Source of the DNA: Nocardioides panzhihuensis
GTDB taxonomy: Bacteria; Actinomycetota; Actinomycetes; Propionibacteriales; Nocardioidaceae
NCBI RefSeq assembly: GCF_013408335.1
Contig: NZ_JACBZR010000001.1
Coordinates: 1,488,001 to 1,552,000 of the forward strand
Reading direction: 5' to 3'
Length of the DNA stretch: 64,000 nucleotides
In this document: positions 52,032 through 60,468 of the stretch, in pieces
How positions within the stretch are numbered: the stretch's first letter is position 1
How the letters are laid out: every line of letters starts with the position of its first letter
Made by a program: the position numbers and the translations under genes
The notes under the pieces: generated by a model
Told to the model about the DNA's origin: nothing
Database searches by the model: none
The model's input: only the letters and a program-made list of their open reading frames with translations

Positions 52032-52817
52032 TCAGACCCCGTGCGCCGGGATGGCTGCGTAGATCCGCTGCAGCTCCGAGATCACCGGGTCGTCCGGATC
52101 GAAGCCGTGGTCGTCGATCATGCTGATCGGGCGCACGCCGATGCTCGCGTTGGTCGCGAACGCCGCTCGCATCTCGCCGATCTGAGTGGCCGCGACGGAC
52201 CGCAGGACGTGCCCGCCGGCGGCCTGGAGGAGCGTCATGGTCACCCCGGGAAGGACCGGGGCGTCGGGCCAGAGCACGGTTCCGTCGGCAGTGACGAAGC
52301 CGATGTTCCAGGTGCTTCCCTCGGAGACGTTGGTGCTGGTGGGGTCGGTGAAGAGGACGTCGTCGAAGCCCGCTCTCCTCGCGGCGAAGCGTAGGTGGAG
52401 CGGACTGAAGAGGCCGACGTGCTTGATCTCCGGGGTGTCGCGCTGGAAGGCGACCGTCCGCACGCGCAGCGGCTGAAGCGGCCCGGCGCCGCTGGGGCGG
52501 GTGGTGATCAGGGGAACGGGGCGCGCGGTGACCGTCCCGAGGTTCCCGAGGTTGATCGCCGGGTCGAACACGGTGACGCGCAGCGTGTAGGACACGGATG
52601 ATCCGGCGATCGCCGCGCGGATGTCGGCCACCAACGCGTCGCGGTCGAGATCGGCATCGAAGACGACTCGGGCGTTGCCGATCAGGCGTTCGATGTGCAG
52701 GTCGAGGCCACGTACGGCGCCTTCTTCGACGTGCATCGAGGTGAAGTGGCCATAGCCGGTCAGTGCGAGTGCAGACAGCTGGGCAGCGGTCGCCTCGATG
52801 CCATGGATGGTCGCCAT
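52032..52817 (-). CDS. Class IV aminotransferase family protein
   Basis: A 261-residue PLP enzyme of fold type IV (branched-chain aminotransferase / ADC lyase / D-amino-acid aminotransferase group). The N-terminal ALTGYGHFTSMHVEEGAVRGLDLHIERL, the PLP lysine in PEIKHVGLF, and the phosphate-side NVSEGSTWNIGFV are present. The sequence cannot separate transaminase from lyase. The ATG at 52817 is chosen over GTG 52826. Confidence 0.83.
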   Translation of the reverse strand: MATIHGIEATAAQLSALALTGYGHFTSMHVEEGAVRGLDLHIERLIGNARVVFDADLDRDALVADIRAAIAGSSVSYTLRVTVFDPAINLGNLGTVTARPVPLITTRPSGAGPLQPLRVRTVAFQRDTPEIKHVGLFSPLHLRFAARRAGFDDVLFTDPTSTNVSEGSTWNIGFVTADGTVLWPDAPVLPGVTMTLLQAAGGHVLRSVAATQIGEMRAAFATNASIGVRPISMIDDHGFDPDDPVISELQRIYAAIPAHGV

Positions 52818-52965
52818 GGCGACCACCCTGCCACGGTCTCAGCGGGCCGGCGGGTCGGTGGCAAGCGACCTCAGGCGTGCCTTACCGGTGTCTTGCGACG
52901 CCGATCACAGCCAAACGCGGCTGACGGGATAGGTTTCTGCGGCATTTCCCGATCAAGGAGTCTTG

Positions 52966-54480
52966 ATGTCAGACCTGACTTACCAAATGCTCGCGCTGGT
53001 GGCCTACCTGGTCGCCATGCTCGGCATCGGCGCCTGGGCGTACCGGCGCACCTCGAACCTCGACGACTACATGCTGGGTGGCCGTGACCTCGGCCCGATG
53101 GTGAGTGCGCTGAGTGCGGGTGCCTCGGACATGTCCGGGTGGCTGCTCATGGGCCTTCCCGGCGCGATCTACGCGACCGGGCTGATGGAGGGCTGGATCG
53201 CTGTCGGCCTGACCGTCGGCGCCTGGCTCAACTGGAAGATCGTGGCGCCGCGGCTGCGGACGTACACGGAGGTCTCGGGCGACTCGATCACCGTGCCCAG
53301 CTTCTTGGAGAGCCGGCTCAAGGACTCCTCGCGCCTGCTGCGGATCGCCTCCGGGGCGGTGATCCTGGTGTTCTTCACCTTCTACGTCTCCTCGGGAATG
53401 GTCGCCGGCGGCGTCTTCTTCGAGAGCTCCTTCAACACCGACTTCCACACCGGCATGCTGGTGGTCGCGGCGGTCGTGGTGGCGTACACGCTCTTCGGTG
53501 GCTTCCTCGCGGTCTCCTACACCGACTTCGTACAGGGCGCGATCATGCTGCTCGCCCTGATCCTTGTCCCTGTCGTCGGTGTCTTCGTGACCGGCGGGCC
53601 GTCCGAGACCCTGGACAGCATCCGTGCCGTCGACCCGGCGCGGCTGAGCATGGTCGAAGGGGCGACCTTCCTCGGTGTCGTCTCGGCCCTGGCGTGGGGG
53701 CTGGGCTACTTCGGCCAGCCGCACATCATCGTCCGGTTCATGGCCCTGCGTACGGCAGGAGAGGCCGCTGCTGCGCGGCGGATCGGCATCGGCTGGATGC
53801 TGCTGAGCCTCTTCGGCGCGGTCGGCACCGCCCTGGTGGGCATCGCCTACTACCAGCAGAACCCCGACGCGACGCTGACGGACCCGGAGGCGGTCTTCAT
53901 CGCCCTGGGGCAGATCCTCTTCCACCCGCTCGTCGCCGGCATCATGCTCGCCGCCGTGCTCGCGGCGATCATGAGCACGATCTCCTCGCAGCTCCTGGTG
54001 ACCTCCTCGGCTCTGGTGGAGGACCTCTACAAGGCGGTCTTCAAGAGCGATGCCTCCGACCGCCAGCTGGTCATGTTCGGCCGGCTCGCTGTGCTGGGGG
54101 TCGCGATCGTGGCGGCCGTGCTGGCCTGGCCGAAGAGCGGGACCGTACTCGATCTGGTCGCCTACGCCTGGGCGGGCTTCGGCGCCTCCTTCGGCCCGAT
54201 CATCCTGCTGGCGCTGTGGTGGCGGAAGCTCACCGCGGCCGGCGCCCTGGCCGGTCTGGTGGTCGGTGCGGTGACGGTCGTCGTGTGGGGCAACATCGAC
54301 GCGCTCAGCTCGCAGATGTACGAGATCGTGCCGGGCTTCATCCTCAACTCGATCGTCGCGGTGGTGGTCAGCTTGCTGACCTACAAGGAGAACCCGGCCA
54401 TCGAGGCCGAGTTCGACGAGACGATCCGGTTGCTCGATGCCGGTGCCGAAGGAACGAGCGGGGAGGCGGCGCGGGCCTGA
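52966..54480 (+). CDS. putP: Sodium/proline symporter (SSS family)
   Basis: A 504-residue symporter with about thirteen membrane helices. The SSS signature around [30 protein letters not shown], the [15 protein letters not shown] segment, [16 protein letters not shown] and [20 protein letters not shown] closely follow PutP. AAGGAG precedes the ATG. It imports proline with sodium. It is not part of, but lies 5 kb from, the hydroxyproline operon at the end of the window. Confidence 0.9.
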   Translation: MSDLTYQMLALVAYLVAMLGIGAWAYRRTSNLDDYMLGGRDLGPMVSALSAGASDMSGWLLMGLPGAIYATGLMEGWIAVGLTVGAWLNWKIVAPRLRTYTEVSGDSITVPSFLESRLKDSSRLLRIASGAVILVFFTFYVSSGMVAGGVFFESSFNTDFHTGMLVVAAVVVAYTLFGGFLAVSYTDFVQGAIMLLALILVPVVGVFVTGGPSETLDSIRAVDPARLSMVEGATFLGVVSALAWGLGYFGQPHIIVRFMALRTAGEAAAARRIGIGWMLLSLFGAVGTALVGIAYYQQNPDATLTDPEAVFIALGQILFHPLVAGIMLAAVLAAIMSTISSQLLVTSSALVEDLYKAVFKSDASDRQLVMFGRLAVLGVAIVAAVLAWPKSGTVLDLVAYAWAGFGASFGPIILLALWWRKLTAAGALAGLVVGAVTVVVWGNIDALSSQMYEIVPGFILNSIVAVVVSLLTYKENPAIEAEFDETIRLLDAGAEGTSGEAARA

Positions 54481-54698
54481 TCCGCCGCGCCGAAGAACGT
54501 CGAAACCACGAACCTGGGGCAGATGCGCTACAGTTGGTCTTGTTGAAGGGACGGGCACGAATGCCGTCCTGGCCGCACACCAAGTCGCGGCTTGTATCTT
54601 TTACTTCTGGTTTTCGGTTCGCTGGACATCAGCTCAGGTGTGGATGTCTTCAGCAGCTCGGGGCACAGTGTCCCAGCACCGAACAAAGGAACAAGATC

Positions 54699-54902
54699 AT
54701 GGCTCAGGGTACTGTCAAGTGGTTCAACGCTGACAAGGGCTTCGGCTTCATCGCGCAGGACGGTGGCGGCGAGGACGTGTTCGTTCACTTCTCCGCTATC
54801 CAGACCAACGGTTACAAGTCGCTCGACGAGAACCAGAAGGTCGAGTTCGACGTCACCGCCGGCCCCAAGGGCCCGCAGGCTGAGAACGTCCGCGTCTCCT
54901 GA
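54699..54902 (+). CDS. cspA: Cold-shock protein
   Basis: A 67-residue cold-shock domain protein: [15 protein letters not shown] with RNP-1 KGFGFI, RNP-2 VFVHFSAI, and the ending [19 protein letters not shown]. It binds single-stranded nucleic acid and acts as an RNA chaperone. The 218 bases before it (54481-54698) hold no other gene and probably form the long 5' leader common to cold-shock genes, though I see no single clear promoter there. A strong hairpin follows. Confidence 0.95.
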   Translation: MAQGTVKWFNADKGFGFIAQDGGGEDVFVHFSAIQTNGYKSLDENQKVEFDVTAGPKGPQAENVRVS

Positions 54903-54910
54903 TTTAACTC

Positions 54911-54946
54911 GAAGGGCTCCGACTGCTTCTGCAGTCGGGGCCCTTC
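54911..54946 (+). terminator. Terminator of the cold-shock gene
   Basis: Two nested stems, GAAGGGC/GCCCTTC and CCGACTGC/GCAGTCGG, enclose a TTCT loop with one mismatch between them. The hairpin starts eight bases after the stop codon and is followed by a short T-rich stretch. Confidence 0.85.
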
Positions 54947-54963
54947 GTGCATTTGTGGGTGTC

Positions 54964-55509
54964 TCAGTCGGACCGCCCGCCGAAGTCCCACTGGTGGACC
55001 TCGATCGACGCGAAGCGGTCGGGGGAGAGGACCTGCTGGGCTGCGTCGGCGGAGGCTGCCTGCAGCAGCACCGCCGCGCCGAGGATCATGGATCCGTCGT
55101 CTGACAGGAGCGGCCCGCACGCGATCAGGTCGTCGCCGCGCGGCAGGTCGATCGGCTCCGCCGCAGGTTCTGAGAGGCCGAGAACGAGGTATCGGTCGGC
55201 ATCTGGCCGGCGGTCGTCGAAGTCCCACATCGTGCGACCGAGCGTGTTGTGCCACCGCCGCAGCAGCACGTCGCGATAGGCGCCGGCCTGGTAGCCGGGC
55301 TCCTCGAAGGCGAAGGTGCGAGCTGCGGTCGCGTCGGGGAGGTCGAGGATGTGTACGCTCCCGGTCAACGTCTCGTCGCTGGTGAACGTCGGGCCGCGGG
55401 CGATCATCGTCGCGGCGTACTGGTCCATGTAGGTCCAATGCTCTTCGACCATCTGGGTGCGCAGCGGCGTCGACCCTGGGCGGTCGCGGTGGTAGCAGAA
55501 GAACTCCAT
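54964..55509 (-). CDS. YCII-domain protein (tandem)
   Basis: A 181-residue protein with two YCII-like ferredoxin folds. The first is FFCYHRDRPGSTPLRTQMVEEHWTYM to DYQ-type GYQAGAYRDVLLRRW. The second runs from YLVLGLSE through GPLLSDDGSMILGAAVLLQA to VLSPDRFASIEVHQW. The His and Asp residues of the presumed YCII active site are kept in the first repeat (EEHWTYM). Function unknown; single YCII proteins are thought to be small lyases or dehalogenase-like enzymes. Confidence 0.75.
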   Translation of the reverse strand: MEFFCYHRDRPGSTPLRTQMVEEHWTYMDQYAATMIARGPTFTSDETLTGSVHILDLPDATAARTFAFEEPGYQAGAYRDVLLRRWHNTLGRTMWDFDDRRPDADRYLVLGLSEPAAEPIDLPRGDDLIACGPLLSDDGSMILGAAVLLQAASADAAQQVLSPDRFASIEVHQWDFGGRSD

Positions 55510-55590
55510 GGGCTGAGCGTCACCGGCCCAGCCGTCCCGCGCAATCGGTTATCTCAGCGGGTCCGTATGGTGGGAGCCGAGGAGGCTGAC

Positions 55591-56019
55591 ATGGTGAGCG
55601 ATCGCGATCGGAACGATCAAGGGCGTGCGCAGCAGGCTCGACCGCGCGACGCGCTCGGGCGGCCGCTGCCGTACGGCGAGGTCGGCGTCGAGCCGATCTC
55701 GGAGGAGCCGCTTCCGCCGGCCGAGACTCTGGCGTACGCCCGCAGGCTGCTCGACGACGGGCGGCCCTTCGCGGCCCATGAGGCCCTCGAGGTGCGGTGG
55801 AAGTCGTGCCCGGAGGAAGAGCGTGAGCTGTGGCAGGGCTTGGCTCAGCTGTGCGTGGGTCTGACCCACCACGAGCGGGGCAACGCCGTCGGTGCGGCGC
55901 GCCTGATCGAGCGGGCGGCGGGTCGGCTGGAGGCGTACGAGCGGGGTGCCGGGCCGACGTACGGTGTCGACCTCGGGGCAGTCATCGCATGCTCCCGGGG
56001 CACGGTGCAGGGCGGCTGA
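55591..56019 (+). CDS. DUF309 domain protein
   Basis: A 142-residue protein. The DUF309 helical hairpin is clear: YARRLLDDGRPFAAHEALEV with the conserved FxxHExLE-like motif, WKSCPEEERELWQGLAQLCVG, and HHERGNAVGAARLIERA. The ATG at 55591 follows GAGGAGG. The family is linked to no proven activity. Confidence 0.8.
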   Translation: MVSDRDRNDQGRAQQARPRDALGRPLPYGEVGVEPISEEPLPPAETLAYARRLLDDGRPFAAHEALEVRWKSCPEEERELWQGLAQLCVGLTHHERGNAVGAARLIERAAGRLEAYERGAGPTYGVDLGAVIACSRGTVQGG

Positions 56020-56046
56020 GCGGTGCCCCACCTCGCCCCATACGCA

Positions 56047-56916
56047 TCAGTGGCGCGGGACATCTCCGGCGACGCGGCCGTGGGTCCGTAGGGTGTCAAG
56101 GGCGGCGAGGGTGACGATGCCGCGCCATTCCACGATCTGTCCGGGCGACCAGTGCAGGAAGTCGAAGTCCCAGCCGCCGTCATCAAGCTGCTCGTTCTCC
56201 AGCTTATCCAGGCCCGCTTCGATGAGGTCGTCGGGGAACAGGGCTCGGCTCGGTGCTCCCGGTCGCGGCGACAACTGCAGGGGCGTGACGCGTTCGCCGT
56301 CGACTCCGCCTGGGATGGGGATGCTGCCGTCAGGACGCAGGCTGGGCCGGAACCGTTCGACCGCGCGTGCCGCGCGCGCCGGCTCTGGTACGGCGTCGAT
56401 GAAGCGCAGGGCGAAGACGGCCTCGTACCCGGCGAGCTCCTTGGTCTCGATCTGCTTCCAGCACCATCCGGTGGCGGACCTGAGCCACGGGTGGTCGGCG
56501 CCGAGGCTCCACAGGTGCGCGGCGGTGCTGTAGGTGAGAAAGCCCGCGTCGTTCGGCTCCATCCATGGGGCGCGGGGGTAGGCGGATGCAGTGGGCAGCA
56601 CGTGCGGCACACTGCCGTCTGGGAGGGTGACCGATTGCAGCCAGTCGGCAGTCTCCATGATCAACGGATTGCCCGATCCGTCGATCTGTGCGAGCACGCC
56701 TAGGGCGGACATGGCGGCCGAAACCTGGCTGTTGGGGCCCCGGAGGTCGGGTTCGAGGGCGTGACCCCAGCCGCCGTCGTCGGTGCGATAGGCGCGCAGC
56801 GCGGTCAGGACCGGTTCAGCAGGAGCGTTGTCGAGCAGCGTCGAGGCGAGGTGCCGTTCCAACAGGCGGGCGTCGTTGTAGAGGAACTGTCGGGCGGCGT
56901 GGAGATCGATGGACAT
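56047..56916 (-). CDS. Hypothetical protein with prenyltransferase/squalene-cyclase-like toroid repeats
   Basis: A 289-residue soluble protein. Repeats of the form YRTDDGGWGHALEPDLRGP, VTLPDGSVPHVL, LRPDGSIPIPGG and QLDDGGWDFDFLHWSPGQ are QW-like motifs of alpha/alpha-toroid proteins (terpenoid cyclases, prenyltransferase beta subunits). The DxDD cyclase motif is not obvious, so enzymatic cyclisation is not claimed. It starts ten bases after the AraC gene stop on the same strand and is probably co-transcribed with it. Confidence 0.65.
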   Translation of the reverse strand: MSIDLHAARQFLYNDARLLERHLASTLLDNAPAEPVLTALRAYRTDDGGWGHALEPDLRGPNSQVSAAMSALGVLAQIDGSGNPLIMETADWLQSVTLPDGSVPHVLPTASAYPRAPWMEPNDAGFLTYSTAAHLWSLGADHPWLRSATGWCWKQIETKELAGYEAVFALRFIDAVPEPARAARAVERFRPSLRPDGSIPIPGGVDGERVTPLQLSPRPGAPSRALFPDDLIEAGLDKLENEQLDDGGWDFDFLHWSPGQIVEWRGIVTLAALDTLRTHGRVAGDVPRH

Positions 56917-56926
56917 GTCGTCCACG

Positions 56927-57655
56927 CTAGGCGGCAGTGAGCGAGGCGTCTTCCAGGAATCGGACAGGAGTGAGTCCGGTGAGTCGGCGCACGTCGTCGG
57001 ACATATGTGCCTGGCTCGCGTAGCCCGCGGCGGCGGCGCGCTGAGCGAGCGGCAGCCGACTCGAATGCTCGGACATCGCGATCAGCCGTCGCATCCGGGT
57101 GACCCGCTGGAGCGTCTTCGGGTTGTATCCGATCGCGGCGACCGTGCGTCGGTGCAGGTGCCGCTCGCTCACTCCGAGGTCAGCGGCGACAGTCCCGATC
57201 CGCGCGGATGGAGCTGCGAGCCGAATTGCTGCGGCAGCGACGAGACAGTCGCGTTCGCCCTTCCGCTGCAGCACGGCGCGGGCCAGCACGTCGAGACGAT
57301 CGGCTGGATCCGCGAGCGCAAGCGCTCCGCCCAGTGATACCGCGAACTCCGGCCACACGGCTGCTGCTGGCACGCGCGCATCGCGCACTTCCGACGCCGG
57401 GATACCGAGCACGGCGCCTGCGGCACCCGGCCGCAGTCGGATCCCGCTGACCCGTTCGCCCCCACCCGTCGGGGCGAACAGCACCGGGCCGGTGTCGGCG
57501 CCGACAATGAGGAGCTCATCGTTCAGCCACACCAGATCGACACACCCGTCAGGAACGACCCGCTGTACCTGCTCGCGAATCCCGTCGTTCTCCCACAAGC
57601 ACGCCACAACGGAAATCAGCCCGGTCGGCGGCGCGAACTCACGGTACTCACCCAT
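56927..57655 (-). CDS. AraC family transcriptional regulator
   Basis: A 242-residue regulator. The N-terminal DUF6597-type domain has VVPDGCVDLVWLNDELLIVGADTGPV, with FAPTGGGERVSGIRLRPGAA. The C-terminal AraC helix-turn-helix pair (IGTVAADLGVSERHLHRRTV, GYNPKTLQRVTRMRRLI, AAAAGYASQAHMSDDVRRLTGLTPVRF) is complete. The neighbouring toroid-protein gene is the likely co-regulated partner. Confidence 0.87.
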   Translation of the reverse strand: MGEYREFAPPTGLISVVACLWENDGIREQVQRVVPDGCVDLVWLNDELLIVGADTGPVLFAPTGGGERVSGIRLRPGAAGAVLGIPASEVRDARVPAAAVWPEFAVSLGGALALADPADRLDVLARAVLQRKGERDCLVAAAAIRLAAPSARIGTVAADLGVSERHLHRRTVAAIGYNPKTLQRVTRMRRLIAMSEHSSRLPLAQRAAAAGYASQAHMSDDVRRLTGLTPVRFLEDASLTAA

Positions 57656-57670
57656 CAGCCCACGGTACGC

Positions 57671-57814
57671 CTATGCCTCTGCACCTTCTTCGCGTGTGAC
57701 CTGCGCGGAGCGCTTGAACAAGAGCACGGCGATGACGACGGAGAGGAGGAGGCAGACGCCGCCGACACCGATCTGAGTGAGGTGCCAGCGACCCGCGATC
57801 GGGCCGGTCCGCAA
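57671..57814 (-). CDS. Possible small single-span membrane protein
   Basis: A 47-codon frame from a TTG (complement of 57812-57814) to TAG at 57671 reads as a short polar segment, one convincing membrane helix (GVGGVCLLLSVVIAVLLF) and a basic tail (KRSAQVTREEGAEA). This is positive-inside topology. No ribosome-binding site decides the start. It may be a real small protein or the C-terminal stump of a lost membrane protein; it lies divergent to the hydroxyproline transporter gene. Confidence 0.35.
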   Translation of the reverse strand: MRTGPIAGRWHLTQIGVGGVCLLLSVVIAVLLFKRSAQVTREEGAEA

Positions 57815-57860
57815 CCGACAGCGGGGGAGCGGTACGCGAGATCGCGTCCAGTCAAAAGGT

Positions 57861-57917
57861 TGTGCTAGTGCAATGTCACACCGTAGTGTTACCGATCGCT
57901 GTGTGATTGCCGTCACT
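57861..57917 (+). promoter_or_regulatory. Promoter and operator of the hydroxyproline transporter gene
   Basis: The 20-base element TGTGCTAGTGCAATGTCACA (57861-57880) matches the one at 59434 in 18 positions, 14 of them contiguous. It is followed by TAGTGT (57884-57889) as -10 box, with TTGTGC as -35 in the element's left end. Downstream, TGTGA-TTGCCG-TCACT (57902-57917) is a CRP-like site with one mismatch, ending just before the ATG. Confidence 0.6.
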
Positions 57918-57919
57918 CC

Positions 57920-59410
57920 ATGTCGAGACTGAATGAGGTAGCCGTGGATCTGTTGCTGAAGATCAACGAGTGGTTGTGGAACCCCTTGATCGTGCTGTCC
58001 CTGGGGTTGGGGCTCGTCCTGACCGTCCGAACCCGCGTGCTGCAGGTGCGGCGGCTGCCGGACATGATTCGGCAGCTTCGAAGGGGCAGCTCGTCCGATG
58101 AGGGGATCTCGTCCTTCCAGGCGCTCGCGCTGACGTTGTCGAGCCGCATCGGCGTCGGCAACATCGCAGGCGTCGCGACCGCGATCTATGCGGGCGGGCC
58201 GGGAGCCCTGTTCTGGATGGGGGTGATGGCCTTTCTCGGTGGTGCGACTGCCTTCGTGGAGTCCACGCTCGCCCAGATCTACAAGGAGCGCGTCGACGGC
58301 CAGTTCCGCGGCGGGATCCCGTACTACCTCGAGAAGGGGCTCGGGCTGCGCTGGCTGGGCGTGATCGCGGCCGTCACGGCGGTGAGCCTGTACGCCGTGC
58401 TCGCGCCCGGCATCCAGTCGAACAACATCGCGTCGAGCTTCGAGGGTGCGTTCGGCGTACCGACCTGGATCACCGGGATCGCCATCGTGGCTGCGCTGGG
58501 TTTCATCGTCCTCGGTGAGCGCAAGCGCATCGTCGGGTTCGCCGACAAGGTCGTGCCGTTCATGGCGGTCGCATACATCATCGCTGCTGTCGTGGTGCTG
58601 GCCGTGAACATCACCGAGCTGCCGGAGGCGCTGAGCCTCGTGGTCTCCAGCGCGCTCGGGTTCGACTCGGTGTTCGGCGGGATGGTCGGGGCGGCGATCG
58701 CCTGGGGTGTTCGGCGAGCGATGTTCTCGAACGTCGCCGGCGTGGGGGAGGGGACGTACGGATCGGCAGCCGCCGATGTGTCCCACCCGGCCAAGCAGGG
58801 GCTCGTGCAGTGCTTCTCGATCTACGTCGACACTCTGATGGTGTGCATGGCGACCGGGTTCATGATCATCGTGACCGGCAGCTACAACGTCGCCACCGCG
58901 GACGGCAAGACGGTGGTGAGCAATCTCGACGGCGTCGAGGCCGGTCCGGCCTACACGCAGACCGCCCTGGACACGGTCGGGGTGGGCGTCGGGGGACCGG
59001 TCGTGGCGATCGCGCTCGCGCTGTTCGCGTTCACGACGCTCGTCGCCTTCTACTACATCTGCGACACCAGCCTGACGTACCTGCTGCGGGGCACGAACCG
59101 TGCGGCCACGATGGTGCTCAAGCTCGTGCTGCTGGGGATGACGTTCTTCGGCTCGGTCCAGGCGGCCGACCTGATCTGGGCGATCGGCGACGTCGGTTAC
59201 GCAAGCCTCGCCTGGGTCAACCTGGTCTGCCTGCTGTTCCTGCTCAAGCCTGCCCTGGTCGCGCTGCGTGACTACGACGAACAGCGGCGCGCTGGTGTCG
59301 ACCCGACCTTCGACCCGGTGCGGCTGGGTATCCGTCATGCTGACTACTGGGTCGCTCGCCAGGCCGAGGCGACGCAGACGGACGCTGCGAGCGAGGCGCG
59401 GGGGCACTGA
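57920..59410 (+). CDS. Alanine/glycine:cation symporter (AGCS) family transporter
   Basis: A 496-residue sodium:amino-acid symporter with about eleven helices. AGCS hallmarks are SSRIGVGNIAGVATAIYAGGPGALFWM, a segment starting GRRAMFSNVAG (seen as WGVRRAMFSNVAGVGEGTYG) and QGLVQCFSIYVDTL. As first gene of the operon it probably imports 4-hydroxyproline. ATG 57920 lacks a good ribosome-binding site; GTG 57944, after TGAGG, is a strong alternative that would also free the CRP-like site. Confidence 0.88.
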   Translation: MSRLNEVAVDLLLKINEWLWNPLIVLSLGLGLVLTVRTRVLQVRRLPDMIRQLRRGSSSDEGISSFQALALTLSSRIGVGNIAGVATAIYAGGPGALFWMGVMAFLGGATAFVESTLAQIYKERVDGQFRGGIPYYLEKGLGLRWLGVIAAVTAVSLYAVLAPGIQSNNIASSFEGAFGVPTWITGIAIVAALGFIVLGERKRIVGFADKVVPFMAVAYIIAAVVVLAVNITELPEALSLVVSSALGFDSVFGGMVGAAIAWGVRRAMFSNVAGVGEGTYGSAAADVSHPAKQGLVQCFSIYVDTLMVCMATGFMIIVTGSYNVATADGKTVVSNLDGVEAGPAYTQTALDTVGVGVGGPVVAIALALFAFTTLVAFYYICDTSLTYLLRGTNRAATMVLKLVLLGMTFFGSVQAADLIWAIGDVGYASLAWVNLVCLLFLLKPALVALRDYDEQRRAGVDPTFDPVRLGIRHADYWVARQAEATQTDAASEARGH

Positions 59411-59430
59411 TCGAACCCGAATTTCACCCC

Positions 59431-59459
59431 TTGTGTGACAGTGCAATGTCACATAGTAT
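59431..59459 (+). promoter_or_regulatory. Second promoter and operator inside the hydroxyproline cluster
   Basis: TTGTGT (59431-59436), 17 bases and TAGTAT (59454-59459) form a promoter before the deaminase gene. The 20-base palindrome TGTGACA-GTGCAA-TGTCACA (59434-59453) fills the space between the boxes exactly. The same element precedes the transporter gene, so one regulator should control both; none is encoded in the window. Confidence 0.65.
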
Positions 59460-59487
59460 CTGAGAGACATCGGAACGAGGAGAACTC

Positions 59488-60387
59488 ATGACCCACAAGC
59501 CCTGGCGCGGCATCACTGTCGCCACCGCTCTGCCCCTGACCGACGACCTGGCCGTCGACTTCGACGGATTCGCGGACCACGTTCGTTGGCTCGCCGAGAA
59601 CGGGATGGACGGCGTCGCCCCGAACGGGTCGCTCGGCGAGTACCACAACCTCACCGACGAGGAGCGTGCCCGAGTCGTCGAGATCGCGGTCGAGGCCTCG
59701 CCGGAGGGGTTCGGTGTGATGCCCGGCGTGGCGGCGTACGGCTCTCAGGAGACCTGCCGCTGGATCGAGCAGGCCGCCTCGGCCGGGGCGCAGTCGGTGC
59801 TGCTGCTCCCGCCGAACGCGTACCGCGCGGATCGCCAGACGGTGATCGAGCACTACCGTGCCGCGGCTGCGGTCGGACTGCCCGTCGTGGCCTACAACAA
59901 CCCCTACGACACCAAGGTCGACCTCACTCCCGACGTGCTGGCCGAGCTCCACGGTGAGGGCCTGATCGTCGCGGTGAAGGAGTTCACCGGAGATGTACGC
60001 CGGGCCTACGAGATCCGCGAGCTGGCGCCTGAGCTGGACCTGCTGATCGGGTCCGACGATGTGCTCCTCGAGCTCGGTCTGGCCGGTGCTGTCGGATGGA
60101 TCGCCGGTTACACGAACGCCTTCCCGCGGGCCTGCAAGGAGCTCTACGACCTGGCGACGTCCGGACGGGCCGAGGACATCGAGAAGGCTCTTCCGATGTA
60201 CCGCGACCTGCACCCGTTGCTGCGTTGGGACTCCAAGACGGAGTTCGTGCAGGCGATCAAGCTGTCGATGGACATCGCCGGTCGTCGCGGAGGCCCGTGC
60301 CGGCCGCCGCGGCTCCCGCTCGCCCCGGAGACCGTCGAGCGCGTCACCGCGGACACCAAAGCCGTGATCAGCAAGGGCTTCAACTGA
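59488..60387 (+). CDS. Dihydrodipicolinate-synthase family protein, probable 1-pyrroline-4-hydroxy-2-carboxylate deaminase
   Basis: A 299-residue class I aldolase-fold protein. The Schiff-base lysine is Lys164 (VAVKEFTGD), the Tyr136 is in AYNNPY, and the GTTGE-like loop is NGSLGE at 46-51. Between an amino-acid transporter and genes for ketoglutarate-semialdehyde dehydrogenase and hydroxyproline epimerase, it fits the deaminase (EC 3.5.4.22) that converts the oxidase product into alpha-ketoglutarate semialdehyde. The ATG at 59488 has CGAGGAG upstream. Confidence 0.85.
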   Translation: MTHKPWRGITVATALPLTDDLAVDFDGFADHVRWLAENGMDGVAPNGSLGEYHNLTDEERARVVEIAVEASPEGFGVMPGVAAYGSQETCRWIEQAASAGAQSVLLLPPNAYRADRQTVIEHYRAAAAVGLPVVAYNNPYDTKVDLTPDVLAELHGEGLIVAVKEFTGDVRRAYEIRELAPELDLLIGSDDVLLELGLAGAVGWIAGYTNAFPRACKELYDLATSGRAEDIEKALPMYRDLHPLLRWDSKTEFVQAIKLSMDIAGRRGGPCRPPRLPLAPETVERVTADTKAVISKGFN

Positions 60388-60392
60388 TCTCC

Positions 60393-60438
60393 GTGGGTCT
60401 GCCGTTCTGACCGAGCTCGGTCAGAACGGCAGACCCAC
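60393..60438. repeat. 46-bp perfect palindrome between operon genes
   Basis: Arms of 23 bases (60393-60415 and 60416-60438) are exactly complementary with no loop. The left arm begins GTGGGTCTGCCG and the centre is CCGAGCTCGG. It lies six bases after the deaminase stop and 30 before the dehydrogenase ATG. As RNA it would fold into a very stable hairpin that could terminate, attenuate or stabilise the upstream message; as DNA it could bind protein. Confidence 0.9.
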
Positions 60439-60468
60439 ACCACCGACCTCAGAGGAGAACCGAGAGCC

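Noticed and set aside
52969..54558. 529-codon open frame antisense to putP
   Set aside because: It is highly charged, low-complexity sequence with no domain and mirrors the membrane-protein gene on the other strand.
53139..54902. 587-codon plus-strand frame ending in the cold-shock protein
   Set aside because: Only the last 67 codons, from the ATG at 54699, are real; the upstream part is the out-of-frame shadow of putP and the leader.
57671..59470. 599-codon minus-strand open frame over the AGCS transporter gene
   Set aside because: The bulk is the antisense shadow of the transporter. Only its last 47 codons, outside the transporter gene, look protein-like and are listed separately with low confidence.
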